Shown piece by piece: positions 1 through 8,337 of a DNA stretch of 64,000 nucleotides (its first letter is position 1; each line of letters opens with the position of its first letter). The notes under the pieces were generated by a model. That model saw nothing but the letters and a program-made list of their open reading frames with translations, was not told where the DNA came from and ran no database searches. The stretch is from positions 310,001 through 374,000 of the forward strand of contig NZ_BMJJ01000003.1 in assembly GCF_014643375.1 (NCBI RefSeq). The letters are read 5' to 3'. The position numbers and the translations under genes are program-made. This stretch comes from Aureimonas glaciei (lineage in GTDB: Bacteria; Pseudomonadota; Alphaproteobacteria; Rhizobiales; Rhizobiaceae).

Positions 1-648
1 AAGGCCAACCGCACCTCGCTGTCGGGCACGCGCGGCATCGGCATCGACGAGGGCCTGCGCATCCTCTCCGACATCCGCGACGCCTTCGGCTGCCCGGTTC
101 TCACCGACATCCATGACATCCCGCAGGCGATCGCCGCGGCCGAGGCGGTCGACATCCTGCAGATCCCGGCCTTCCTGTCGCGGCAGACCGACCTGCTCGT
201 CGCCGCCGCTAAGACCGGTCGGGCGATCAACGTCAAGAAGGGGCAGTTCCTCGCGCCCTGGGACATGGCCAATGTCGCGGCGAAGATCGCCGGCTCCGGC
301 AATGAGCGGATCATGCTGTGCGAGCGCGGCGCCTCCTTCGGCTACAACACCCTCGTCACCGACTTCCGCGCGCTGCCGATCATGGCCGAGACCGGCTATC
401 CCGTGGTCTTCGACGCCACCCATTCCGTCCAGCAGCCGGGCGGGCAGGGCACGTCGTCGGGTGGCGACCGGCGCTTCGCCCCGCCGCTGGCCAAGGCCGC
501 CGCCGCCGTCGGCATCGCCGCTCTCTTCGTCGAATCGCACGAGGCGCCCGATACCGCGCCGAGCGACGGCCCGAACATGCTGCCGCTGGACTGGATGCCG
601 GGCTTCCTCGCCACGATGAAGCGCATCGACGAGATCACCAAGGGCTGA
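1..648 (+). CDS. kdsA: 3-deoxy-8-phosphooctulonate synthase (Kdo8P synthase), 5' end missing
   Basis: Condenses phosphoenolpyruvate with D-arabinose 5-phosphate to give Kdo 8-phosphate, the committed step toward the Kdo sugar of LPS inner core; cytosolic. The window opens inside the gene: 215 residues remain and roughly the first 65 are missing. Family hallmarks visible are KANRTS at the very start, [31 protein letters not shown] and the phosphate/PEP-binding stretch [12 protein letters not shown]. KdsD, which makes its substrate, lies only 0.6 kb away on the opposite strand. The usual downstream neighbour in this order, eno, is not present here; an SMR pump follows instead. Identification is secure from the motifs. 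Confidence 0.95.
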   Translation, partial: KANRTSLSGTRGIGIDEGLRILSDIRDAFGCPVLTDIHDIPQAIAAAEAVDILQIPAFLSRQTDLLVAAAKTGRAINVKKGQFLAPWDMANVAAKIAGSGNERIMLCERGASFGYNTLVTDFRALPIMAETGYPVVFDATHSVQQPGGQGTSSGGDRRFAPPLAKAAAAVGIAALFVESHEAPDTAPSDGPNMLPLDWMPGFLATMKRIDEITKG

Positions 649-655
649 AGCTGAT

Positions 656-682
656 CCCGAAAGGGGCCTTCCGGCTTTCGGG
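656..682 (+). terminator. hairpin after kdsA, possible terminator
   Basis: A perfect 8-bp stem (CCCGAAAG / CTTTCGGG) with an 11-nt loop begins 7 nt after the kdsA stop codon. No run of T follows, so it may be a weak terminator or an mRNA 3'-end stabiliser. Confidence 0.3.
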
Positions 683-806
683 GAAAGATCATGCGACGAC
701 AAGACGCCCGAGCGGGTTGGCGATTCGAAGAAAAGCCATCCGCCGGGCCGCGACACCCTTGCCGCGCCGCGATAGGATGGATCAAACCCGGCGTCGGCCG
801 AAAGGG

Positions 807-1157
807 ATGATCCGCTTGGCCTCGCTGAAGCTCTATCTGATTCTTGCGGCCGCGATCACAGCCGAAGTCGTCGCGACGACCGCGCTGGCACGCTCGGAAA
901 GTTTTACGCGGGTGGGGCCGAGCCTCGTCGCCATCCTCGGCTACGCCGTCGCCTTCTGGCTCCTGTCCTTCCCGCTGCGCAGCATGCCGACCGGCGTCGT
1001 CTACGCCGTCTGGTCCGGCCTCGGCATCGTCCTGATCACGCTCGTCGCCTGGCTCTGGAGCAAGCAGCCGCTCGACCTGCCGGCTATCGTCGGCCTCGGC
1101 CTCATCATGGCCGGCGTGATCGTCGTCAACGTGTTTTCCCGGACGGTGGGCCACTGA
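807..1157 (+). CDS. SMR-family multidrug/quaternary ammonium efflux protein, EmrE-like
   Basis: Small four-helix inner-membrane drug:proton antiporter of 116 residues, close to the ~110 usual for the family. It aligns over its whole length with EmrE/QacE: the essential membrane glutamate is in AAITAEVVATT (Glu20, matching EmrE Glu14), followed by FTRVGPS, the GVVYAVWSGLGIVLI segment and the C-terminal LDLPAIVGLGLIMAGV. I chose the ATG at 807 (upstream AAAGGG) because the upstream reading frame lacks homology and the family starts just before TM1. It lies between kdsA and the oppositely oriented kdsD, alone in its orientation. The substrate cannot be read from sequence; quaternary ammonium or cationic dyes are typical, and some SMRs export guanidinium. 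Confidence 0.88.
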   Translation: MIRLASLKLYLILAAAITAEVVATTALARSESFTRVGPSLVAILGYAVAFWLLSFPLRSMPTGVVYAVWSGLGIVLITLVAWLWSKQPLDLPAIVGLGLIMAGVIVVNVFSRTVGH

Positions 1158-1276
1158 GACGTCGCTTCGGGCGAGGGGAGGTCGCAGGAGCCGTCGCGCA
1201 AGGCGGACGGGAGGGCAGTGCCGATCGTGTCACAACCCGCCCTGCGGCGGCATGAGGATGCTCGGGGCCGAGCCGG

Positions 1277-2317
1277 TCAGACGATCCCGAGCGAGAGCAG
1301 CCCCTTGAGGTCGACGAGCCCGACGATCTCGCCGTCGGCTTCGACGAACAGCGCGCCGAGTCGTTCGGCCTCGCACAGCGCCAGCGCATCCACCGCGAGC
1401 TTGTCGGCACCGATCTGGCGCGGGTCGACGGTCATCATGTCCGCGGCGGTCCGGTCGAAGACGCTGCGGTCGGTCATGGCGCGGCGAAGGTCGCCGTCGG
1501 TGACGATGCCGGCGAGCCGCCCGTCGGCCTCCATCACCGCCGTCGCGCCGCGCCGCCCGTTGGAGATCGCGGCGATCACCGCGGGCAGCAGCGCATCGCG
1601 CGGAACGCTCGGGACTTCCTTCAGATGAGGCAGGCGCTCCAGCACTTCGTGCATGCGCAGCAGCTGCGCACCGAGCTTGCCGGCCGGATGGAACTTGGCA
1701 AAATCGTCGCGCTGGAAATTGCGGGCGCGGATCAGCGCGGCGGCCAGCGCGTCGCCGATGGCGAGCGACATCGTCGTCGACGTCATCGGCGCGAGCGCCA
1801 GCGGACAGGCTTCCACGGCGTCCGGCAGGGCCAGCAGCGCGTCGGCATGGCGTCCGAGGGCCGAGGCCGGCCGCGCGGTCATGGCGACGAGCGTCACGCG
1901 AAAGCGCCGGCAATATTCGATGATCGCCTGGAGCTCGGTGCTTTCGCCGGAATTGGAGATGGCGATGACCACGTCGTCGTCACCGACCATGCCGAGATCC
2001 CCGTGCGCCGCCTCGGCCGCATGCAGGAAGAAGGCGGGCGTGCCGGTGGAGGCGAGCGTCGCCGCGATCTTCTGGCCGATGTGCCCGGACTTGCCGACGC
2101 CGGTGACAATGACGCGGCCGCGGCAGGCCTTGACCAGATCGACGACGGCGACGAAGCGCTCATCGATCGAGGCCGCCAGCGCCTCCAGCCCGGCAATCTC
2201 CAGCGCGATCGTCTCGCGCGCCGTGCGCATCGCGTCGATGCCTTCGTGCACGGACGCGGTGGTGGCGGCTTCCGGTCCCACCACCGGGCCTTCACGGCGC
2301 GGAAGATCGGGCCGCAT
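1277..2317 (-). CDS. kdsD: D-arabinose 5-phosphate isomerase (KpsF/GutQ family)
   Basis: Interconverts D-ribulose 5-phosphate and D-arabinose 5-phosphate, feeding KdsA for Kdo synthesis. 346 residues: an N-terminal SIS sugar-isomerase domain with VTGVGKSGHIGQK, the AEAAHGDLGM segment and the phosphate loop ISNSGES, then two CBS domains in the C-terminal third (GIVTDGDLRRA, GLVDLKGLL). The start at 2317 overlaps the upstream SDR stop by one base (TGATG), suggesting translational coupling; the ~29 residues before MRTARETIALE are longer than in E. coli KdsD, so a start at 2230 is possible. KpsF and GutQ paralogs are biochemically equivalent; proximity to kdsA favours the LPS role. Confidence 0.9.
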   Translation of the reverse strand: MRPDLPRREGPVVGPEAATTASVHEGIDAMRTARETIALEIAGLEALAASIDERFVAVVDLVKACRGRVIVTGVGKSGHIGQKIAATLASTGTPAFFLHAAEAAHGDLGMVGDDDVVIAISNSGESTELQAIIEYCRRFRVTLVAMTARPASALGRHADALLALPDAVEACPLALAPMTSTTMSLAIGDALAAALIRARNFQRDDFAKFHPAGKLGAQLLRMHEVLERLPHLKEVPSVPRDALLPAVIAAISNGRRGATAVMEADGRLAGIVTDGDLRRAMTDRSVFDRTAADMMTVDPRQIGADKLAVDALALCEAERLGALFVEADGEIVGLVDLKGLLSLGIV

Positions 2318-3057
2318 CAGAGCGGCGCGCGATAGGCGAGGAAGCGGTTCTCGCGAATGTCGAACAGCTGGCCGGTCTCGGTCAGCTCGGGCAACGCCAG
2401 CGGCAGGATCCGCGCGGCGACGTCGGCGGCCTTCGGCAGCGTGTCCGGATCCTCACCAGGCATCGCCAGCGCGCGCATGGCCGTGCGCGTGGCGCCGGGA
2501 TTGACCGAATTCACCCTCAGCGGCAGGTTCTCGGTCTCGGCCGCCCAGGACCGCACCATGGCCTCGGTGGCCGCCTTGGTGGCGGCATAGAGGCCCCAGA
2601 AGGCACGGCAGGAATGGGCGGCCCCCGACGACATGACGATGGCGCGGCCGGCCGGCGACAGCCGCAGCAGGGGATCGACCGAGCGGATCAGCCGCCAGGT
2701 GGCGGTGACGTTGAGCGCCATGGTCTTCTCGAAGACCTTCGCCTCGATATGGCCGATCGGCGACAGCACGCCGAGCGCGCCGGCATTGGCGACGAGCACG
2801 TCGAGCCGGCCCCAGCGTTTGTGGATCGCTTCGCCCAGACGGTCGACGCCGCCGGCATCGGTCAGATCGAGGGGCACGAGCGTCGCCGAATTGCCGCCGC
2901 GGCGGATGGCATCGTCGAGCTCTTCCAGGCCGCCGACGGTGCGGGCGACGGCCACGACATGCGCGCCCTCGGCCGCCATCTGCTTGGCGATCTGGTAGCC
3001 GATGCCGCGCGAGGCGCCGGTCACCAGTACGATCTTGTCCTGAAGTCTTGCGCTCAT
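2317..3057 (-). CDS. SDR-family NAD(P)-dependent oxidoreductase
   Basis: Classical short-chain dehydrogenase of 246 residues with a Rossmann nucleotide motif TGASRGIG at residues 13-20, NAG in the middle (VANAGALG), catalytic Ser144 and the YxxxK motif Tyr157-Lys161. The ATG at 3057 directly precedes the conserved first strand (KIVLVTG); the frame is open further upstream but without homology. It is the first gene of a two-gene minus-strand unit with kdsD. Homologs commonly sit downstream of purF in Hyphomicrobiales and are annotated only as SDR; the substrate is unknown. The shared promoter should lie in the 264-bp gap to purF, where I could not pick a convincing -35/-10 pair. Confidence 0.85.
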   Translation of the reverse strand: MSARLQDKIVLVTGASRGIGYQIAKQMAAEGAHVVAVARTVGGLEELDDAIRRGGNSATLVPLDLTDAGGVDRLGEAIHKRWGRLDVLVANAGALGVLSPIGHIEAKVFEKTMALNVTATWRLIRSVDPLLRLSPAGRAIVMSSGAAHSCRAFWGLYAATKAATEAMVRSWAAETENLPLRVNSVNPGATRTAMRALAMPGEDPDTLPKAADVAARILPLALPELTETGQLFDIRENRFLAYRAPL

Positions 3058-3321
3058 CCGTCGTTCCGATCCTTGCTCGTGGCCCACCGTCCTCGGCGAC
3101 CGCTCGGGTGACAGCCGAAGGCCCTGTCGGGCGCCGTTGCCGTGCTTCCCATGCTGCCCGAAGCGTCGGCGTCCGCGCGCCACGGCAGAGCCGTCGCGCA
3201 GGGCGCCGATGCGGGGATTTAATGCGGGAGGTGCGGGGCCCGGGTCAAGTCCGGGTGACGGGGCAAGGGATGCCCGAAGGCCGGAAGGCGTGCCGCCCGG
3301 CAGGCGGCAAGCCTCTGGACG

Positions 3322-4794
3322 TCAGCTGACGCCGCCCAAGAGCGAGAGCTGGCGGACATTGTCGGCGCCCTCGACGTCGGTCAGCGATGTCGGATAGTCG
3401 CTGGTGAAACAGGCATCGCAGAACTGCGGCGCATGGGCATTTCGCGAGGGCTCCCCGACGGCGCGGTAGAGGCCGTCGATCGTCAGGAAGGCGAGAGAGT
3501 CGACATTGATGAAGTCGGCCATCTCCTCGACCGACATGCGCGAGGCCAGGAGCTTGGCCTTTTCAGGCGTATCGACGCCGTAGAAGCAGCTCGAACGCGT
3601 CGGCGGGCTGGCAATGCGCATGTGCACTTCGCTGGCGCCGGCGTCACGCACCATCTGCACGATCTTCTGCGAGGTGGTGCCGCGGACGATCGAATCGTCG
3701 ACGAGGATCACCCGCTTGCCCTCGAGCACCGCGCGGTTGGCATTGTGCTTCAGCTTGACGCCCATGTGGCGGATCGCGTCGGTCGGCTGGATGAAGGTCC
3801 GGCCGACATAATGGTTGCGGATGATGCCGAGCTCGAACGGGATGCCCGACTCCTGCGCATAACCGATCGCCGCCGGCACGCCGGAATCGGGCACGGGCAC
3901 GATGACGTCCGCCGCCGCATGGCTCTCGCGGGCGAGCTCCGCCCCGATTTTCTTGCGGATGTCGTAGACGTTGCGCCCTTCGATGTTGGAATCGGGGCGG
4001 GCGAAATAGACATATTCGAAGATGCAGAAGCGCGGGCGCCGCGCCTGGAAGGGGAAGATGCTCTCGATGCCGTCCTCGGTGATGATCACCATCTCGCCGG
4101 GCTCGATGTCGCGCACGAAGGTGGCGCCGATGATGTCGAGGGCGCAGGTTTCAGAGGCGAGGATCGGCGAGCCCTCGAAATCGCCGAGGACGAGAGGGCG
4201 GATGCCGAGGGCATCGCGTACGCCGACCATCTTTTCCGGCGCGAGGCCGACCAGCGAGAAGGCGCCTTCCAGCCGCGACAGGGCGTCGATCAGCTTGTCG
4301 GTGAACAGCCGCGCCGCACTGGTGGCGACGAGATGCAGGATCGTCTCGGTGTCGGACGTGGACGAGAAGATCGAGCCGCGGCGCTGCAGCTCGCGCTGCA
4401 CGGTCATGGCATTGGTGATGTTGCCGTTGTGGGCGACCGCGAACCCGCCGGCGGAAAGCTCGGCGAAGAAGGGCTGGACATTGCGCAGGCCGCCGCCGCC
4501 GGAGGTGGAGTAGCGGGTATGGCCGATCGCGGCATGGCCGGGCAGGCGCTCCAGCACCGCCTGCTTGGTGAAGGTGTCGCCGATCAGGCCGGCATGGCGC
4601 TCGATGTGGAACTGCGTGCCGTCGAAGGCGACGATGCCGGCTGCCTCCTGGCCCCGGTGCTGCAAGGCATGCAGCCCGAGCGTGACGAAGGGCGCCGCGT
4701 CCGTGCGGTTGAAAATGCCGAACACGCCGCACTCTTCGTGCAGGCTGTCGTCGTCCGCATCGCCGAAGGGAGTTTCATCCATCTGATCGCTCAT
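3322..4794 (-). CDS. purF: amidophosphoribosyltransferase
   Basis: First committed enzyme of de novo purine synthesis: glutamine plus PRPP gives 5-phosphoribosylamine. 490 residues. The N-terminal Ntn-type glutaminase domain has a 21-residue propeptide ending before the nucleophile Cys22 (EECGVFGIF), so maturation by propeptide removal is expected. The C-terminal phosphoribosyltransferase domain carries the PRPP loop VILVDDSIVRGTTS. Cysteines in SSCFYGVD and FCDACF match the 4Fe-4S-binding Bacillus-type enzymes rather than the cluster-free E. coli type. It follows cvpA in the same orientation with a 225-bp gap, the classic cvpA-purF pairing. Confidence 0.97.
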   Translation of the reverse strand: MSDQMDETPFGDADDDSLHEECGVFGIFNRTDAAPFVTLGLHALQHRGQEAAGIVAFDGTQFHIERHAGLIGDTFTKQAVLERLPGHAAIGHTRYSTSGGGGLRNVQPFFAELSAGGFAVAHNGNITNAMTVQRELQRRGSIFSSTSDTETILHLVATSAARLFTDKLIDALSRLEGAFSLVGLAPEKMVGVRDALGIRPLVLGDFEGSPILASETCALDIIGATFVRDIEPGEMVIITEDGIESIFPFQARRPRFCIFEYVYFARPDSNIEGRNVYDIRKKIGAELARESHAAADVIVPVPDSGVPAAIGYAQESGIPFELGIIRNHYVGRTFIQPTDAIRHMGVKLKHNANRAVLEGKRVILVDDSIVRGTTSQKIVQMVRDAGASEVHMRIASPPTRSSCFYGVDTPEKAKLLASRMSVEEMADFINVDSLAFLTIDGLYRAVGEPSRNAHAPQFCDACFTSDYPTSLTDVEGADNVRQLSLLGGVS

Positions 4795-5019
4795 CCCGGA
4801 TCGTGGTTGGCCGATCCGCCTCTGCTCGCCACCGCGGGGAGGCGCGGTCCAAAAATGACGAAAGCCGCACCGACGGCCCTGTCTCCAGGGGCCGGCCGTA
4901 CGGTTGTCAGTCCTTGCTGTCGCCCGTCATATAGGCCCTCTCGCCCGATTGCGCGAGACGCAACATGGCAAATGGCACCGAAAAGACGGCGATGGCGACA
5001 ATTCGATGACAGGAATCGA

Positions 5020-5700
5020 TCAGTTCGCCGGGGCCTCGGTGGCGCCGCCGATGGCGTCCTCGATGGAGCTGGGCTCGGCAGGATCGACCGTTTCGGACGG
5101 CTCGGCCGGCGCGGCGTCGCTCGGCGTGGCCGGCTCGCCCGCGACCGGTTCTCCCGCGACCGGCTCGCCGCTCACCGACGGCTCCAGCTTGTCGCGCAGC
5201 TGCTCGGGCAGCAGCTCCACCGGCTTTTCCGGCACGGCGGCGAGGAGACGCGCGCCGAGATCGTCGAGCATGGGCTTGGAGCGGGCATTGACGATCCAGC
5301 CGGGCTGCGATTCCGCCGGGCTCAACCAGTTGAAGAAAAGCATGGCGACGACGACGAGCAAGAGCCCGCGCGCGGCGCCGAAGAGGAAGCCGAGCGCCCG
5401 GTCCAGCGCACCGATCCGGCTGTCGATGATGAAGTCGGCGATGCGCAGCGTGATGAAGGAGACGATGATCAGCGTGACGATGAAAATCGCCAGCGCGGAG
5501 GCCGCCATGGCGACGTCCTCGTTGGCGATGTATTCCTGCGCATAGGGCGTCAGCTGCTCGTAGAAGAAGAAGGCCGCCGCCGCCGCCGCGAGCCAGGAGA
5601 CCACGGAGAGGACCTCGCGGGAAAACCCCCGGACCATCGCCAGCAGAGCGGAGACGAGCATGATCCCGACAAGGATCGCGTCGAGCAGCGTGATGGTCAT
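5020..5700 (-). CDS. cvpA: CvpA family membrane protein
   Basis: Colicin V production family inner-membrane protein, 226 residues. The ATG at 5700 begins MTITLLDAILVGIM, the normal family start; open frame upstream lacks homology. Four hydrophobic segments occupy roughly residues 5-25, 30-48, 65-90 and 103-125, with the conserved GFSREVLSVVSWLAA stretch between the first two. The C-terminal ~60 residues are low-complexity, acidic and proline-rich, with three near-identical GEPVA(G)/GEPAT units, likely disordered. Upstream of purF as in many proteobacteria. Molecular function is not established; envelope-stability roles have been proposed for homologs. Confidence 0.88.
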   Translation of the reverse strand: MTITLLDAILVGIMLVSALLAMVRGFSREVLSVVSWLAAAAAAFFFYEQLTPYAQEYIANEDVAMAASALAIFIVTLIIVSFITLRIADFIIDSRIGALDRALGFLFGAARGLLLVVVAMLFFNWLSPAESQPGWIVNARSKPMLDDLGARLLAAVPEKPVELLPEQLRDKLEPSVSGEPVAGEPVAGEPATPSDAAPAEPSETVDPAEPSSIEDAIGGATEAPAN

Positions 5701-5835
5701 TGCGTTCCAGCCCTGTCGTAGATGGTCGTCAAACTTCGGTCGGTGTCGGTCGTCTGCGAGGCCGGTTTCAACGACCGGCGAGCGCGCGGCCACTTTGGCG
5801 ATCAAATCGTGTTTGGCAAGGTCAATTCAGGCATT

Positions 5836-7230
5836 TCACGGCTCGGCTTCCTGACTCACCGCCGCGCCGGCGACCCGGGCGACGAGATGGGGAAGCGTTT
5901 CGACCTCGTGCGTGGAGACATCGCGGCCCTTCGGCAGATCGGCGCTGAGGGAGGGCAGGACCGCTTGGCCGAAGCCGAGCTTTTCCGCCTCCTTCAGCCG
6001 CTGCGCGGAATGGGCCACCGGCCGCACCGCGCCCGACAGGCTGATTTCGCCGAAATAGACACAATCGGCGGGCAGAGCAAGCCCGGACAGCGAGGAGACC
6101 AGCGCCGCCGCGACGGCGAGATCGGCCGCCGGCTCGCTGATCCGGAAGCCGCCGGCGACGTTGAGATAGACGTCGTGCTGGCCGAGCCGGACGCCGCAAT
6201 GGGCCTCCAGAACGGCGAGCACCATGGCGAGCCGCGGCTGGTCCCAGCCGACGACGGCGCGGCGCGGCGTACCGAGCGCCGAGGCGACGACCAGTGCCTG
6301 GATCTCGACAAGAACGGGGCGCGTCCCCTCCATGCCGGCGAAGACGGCGGAGCCCGGCGATTTCGTGTTGCGCTCGCCGAGGAAGAGTTCGGACGGGTTC
6401 TGCACCTCGCGCAGGCCGAGATCCGACATCTCGAACACGCCGATCTCGTCGGTCGGGCCAAAACGGTTCTTCACCGTGCGCAGGATGCGGAAATGGTGGC
6501 CGCCTTCGCCTTCGAAATAGAGCACGGCGTCGACCATGTGCTCGACCACGCGCGGGCCGGCGATCTGGCCGTCCTTGGTGACGTGGCCGACGAGGATCAC
6601 CGCCGCGCCGCTCGCCTTGGCGTATTTCACCATGGCCTGAACACCGGTGCGTACCTGCGTCACCGTTCCCGGCGCCGATTCGGCGAGATCCGACCAGAGG
6701 GTCTGGATCGAATCGATGATCACGAGGTCGGGCCGCTTGTCGTCGCCGAGGGTGGCGAGGATGTCCTCGACATTCGTCTCGGCCATCAGCATCACGTCGG
6801 TGTCGTCGGCCTTCAGCCGCTGCGCCCTCAGGCGCACCTGCGCCACCGCCTCCTCGCCGGAGACGTAGACGACGCGGTTGCCGCCGCGCGACAGGCCGGC
6901 GGCGGCCTGCATCAGCAGCGTCGACTTGCCGATGCCGGGATCGCCGCCGATGAGGATGGCCGAGCCGCGCACGATGCCGCCGCCGCAGGCGCGGTCGAGC
7001 TCGGCGATCCCCGTCGAGATGCGCGGCGCCTCCTCCATCTCGCCCGACAGCGGCAGGAGGGCGGTGACGCGGCCGCGCCGGGCGCCGCGCTGCGGCCCGC
7101 CGCCGATGCCGCCGCCGGCGCTCTCCTCGACGATGGTGTTCCACTCGCCGCAGGCCTCGCAGCGTCCCTGCCAGCGGGCGGTGACGGTGCCGCAGTTCTG
7201 GCAGATGAAGGAGGCTTTCAGCTTGGCCAT
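5836..7230 (-). CDS. radA: DNA repair protein RadA (RecA-like branch-migration ATPase)
   Basis: RadA/Sms promotes branch migration during recombinational repair. 464 residues: N-terminal C4 zinc finger (Cys10, Cys13, Cys24, Cys27), RecA-type ATPase core with Walker A GGDPGIGKS at about residues 95-103, the RadA-specific KNRFG motif (KNRFGPTDEIGVFEM), and a C-terminal Lon-like domain (DVYLNVAGGFRISEPAADLA). The ATG at 7230 gives MAKLKASFICQNCG, the standard start; longer in-frame starts to 7272 add unrelated residues. It lies upstream of cvpA-purF in a conserved minus-strand block, with a 135-bp gap. Confidence 0.96.
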   Translation of the reverse strand: MAKLKASFICQNCGTVTARWQGRCEACGEWNTIVEESAGGGIGGGPQRGARRGRVTALLPLSGEMEEAPRISTGIAELDRACGGGIVRGSAILIGGDPGIGKSTLLMQAAAGLSRGGNRVVYVSGEEAVAQVRLRAQRLKADDTDVMLMAETNVEDILATLGDDKRPDLVIIDSIQTLWSDLAESAPGTVTQVRTGVQAMVKYAKASGAAVILVGHVTKDGQIAGPRVVEHMVDAVLYFEGEGGHHFRILRTVKNRFGPTDEIGVFEMSDLGLREVQNPSELFLGERNTKSPGSAVFAGMEGTRPVLVEIQALVVASALGTPRRAVVGWDQPRLAMVLAVLEAHCGVRLGQHDVYLNVAGGFRISEPAADLAVAAALVSSLSGLALPADCVYFGEISLSGAVRPVAHSAQRLKEAEKLGFGQAVLPSLSADLPKGRDVSTHEVETLPHLVARVAGAAVSQEAEP

Positions 7231-7388
7231 GGGGTCTTTCGAAGGGTGGCGGGGATGGATGATCCATGCCATGAGAACAAAGCGGAAACAAGACGGCGCG
7301 GCGCGGTCGCTTCACCGGACTTGCGCGCGGGGAGGGCTCGACACGCCGACGCGCCGGTGCTGACTGGCGCTCCTGTCAGGAGAGCCCG

Positions 7389-7709
7389 ATGATACTGCCG
7401 TTGATCGCCTATCTCGTCCTTATCAACGCCGCAGCCTATGCGGCCTTCGCCTGGGACAAGAGCCTCGCGCGCGCCGGCCGCCGCCGGATCCCCGAGCGCA
7501 CCTTGCTCGGCCTGGCGCTGGCGGGCGGCAGCGTGGGCGCGGTGACGGCGCAGCGGACCCTGCGCCACAAGACCCAGAAGGAGCCGTTCCGCTCGCGCCT
7601 CCTGGCGATCGTCGTTCTGCATGGCGCGCTGGTGCTCGCTTGGCTGTTCCTCGGCGAGGCGTGGCTGCTCGAGGGGTTGGAAGCGCTGGCGGCGGAGCTC
7701 GGCCGGTAG
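7389..7709 (+). CDS. DUF1294 family small membrane protein
   Basis: 106-residue protein with hydrophobic helices near residues 4-20, 38-50 and 76-95. The family fingerprint is visible: FAWDKSLAR near residue 20, RRRIPERTLLGLALAGGSVGA, then RHKTQKEPFRSRL. In other bacteria DUF1294 is often fused to a cold-shock domain; here it stands alone. It is the only plus-strand gene between radA and alr and is followed by a 628-bp non-coding stretch full of repeats, so it may be a recent insertion into a conserved block. Function unknown. Confidence 0.85.
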   Translation: MILPLIAYLVLINAAAYAAFAWDKSLARAGRRRIPERTLLGLALAGGSVGAVTAQRTLRHKTQKEPFRSRLLAIVVLHGALVLAWLFLGEAWLLEGLEALAAELGR

Positions 7710-7935
7710 GTCTCGTCCGCCGTCGCCGTGGCTCTTGGCCGTCGAAGTGTACTGCACGGTGGCCTTTCCCAGGGGGGATGGCCTGCGTGACGCGCAGGTC
7801 CGCGCGGTTTCGGCATCGAATGGGGCGGGTTCGGTGCTTCGGCATGAATTCCCGCTCAAGGCCGGGTGACGATCCGGAGGGAACAGTGCTTCTCGCTTTG
7901 CAGGCCATAAAGCTTCCTGCCACCCCCTCAGATTA

Positions 7936-8067
7936 GTCATTCCGGGCTTGACCCGGAACCCATGCCGAGGCGCCGTCACTGCCAAATCGGATCAGGACCG
8001 GGAATGTCCACCGCCCTCGATCATGTTCAGCGATTTGGAATGGGTCCCGGATCAAGTCCGGGATGAC
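7936..8067. repeat. 132-bp palindromic intergenic element, copy 1
   Basis: Begins GTCATTCCGGGCTTGACCCG and ends with a near-complementary arm ending AAGTCCGGGATGAC; a second pair of complementary segments (CCAAATCG / CGATTTGG) lies inside, so the whole unit can fold into one long stem. Copies 2 (8133), 3 (33707, inverted) and 4 (33904, divergent) have exactly the same length. No open frame or transposase is associated. Confidence 0.9.
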
Positions 8068-8132
8068 TATTCGGCGAGGACGGCGCTTGGCGTTCGGCAG
8101 GCAAAGAAGCTTCCTGCGACCTTCTCAGTTTA

Positions 8133-8264
8133 GTCATTCCGGGCTTGACCCGGAACCCATGCCGAGGCGTCGTCACTGCCAAATCGGATCAGGACCGGGA
8201 ATGTCCACCGCCCTCGATCATGGTCAGCGATTTGGAATGGGTCCCGGATCAAGTCCGGGATGAC
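8133..8264. repeat. 132-bp palindromic intergenic element, copy 2
   Basis: Nearly identical to copy 1 and offset from it by exactly 197 bp. Flanking sequence (AAGCTTCCTGC before, GGACGGCGCTT after) is repeated too, so the duplication unit is the element plus about 65 bp of flank. Together the two copies fill most of the 628-bp gap between the DUF1294 gene and alr; I see no gene in that gap. Confidence 0.9.
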
Positions 8265-8337
8265 TATCCGGAAAGGACGGCGCTTTGCGTTCGGCAGCCG
8301 GTGACATCTTCTGCCACCCGCGACAATCCGCCCTTCA

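Noticed and set aside
3433-5721. A plus-strand open frame of 762 codons opposite purF and cvpA
   Set aside because: Antisense shadow of purF and cvpA without homology.
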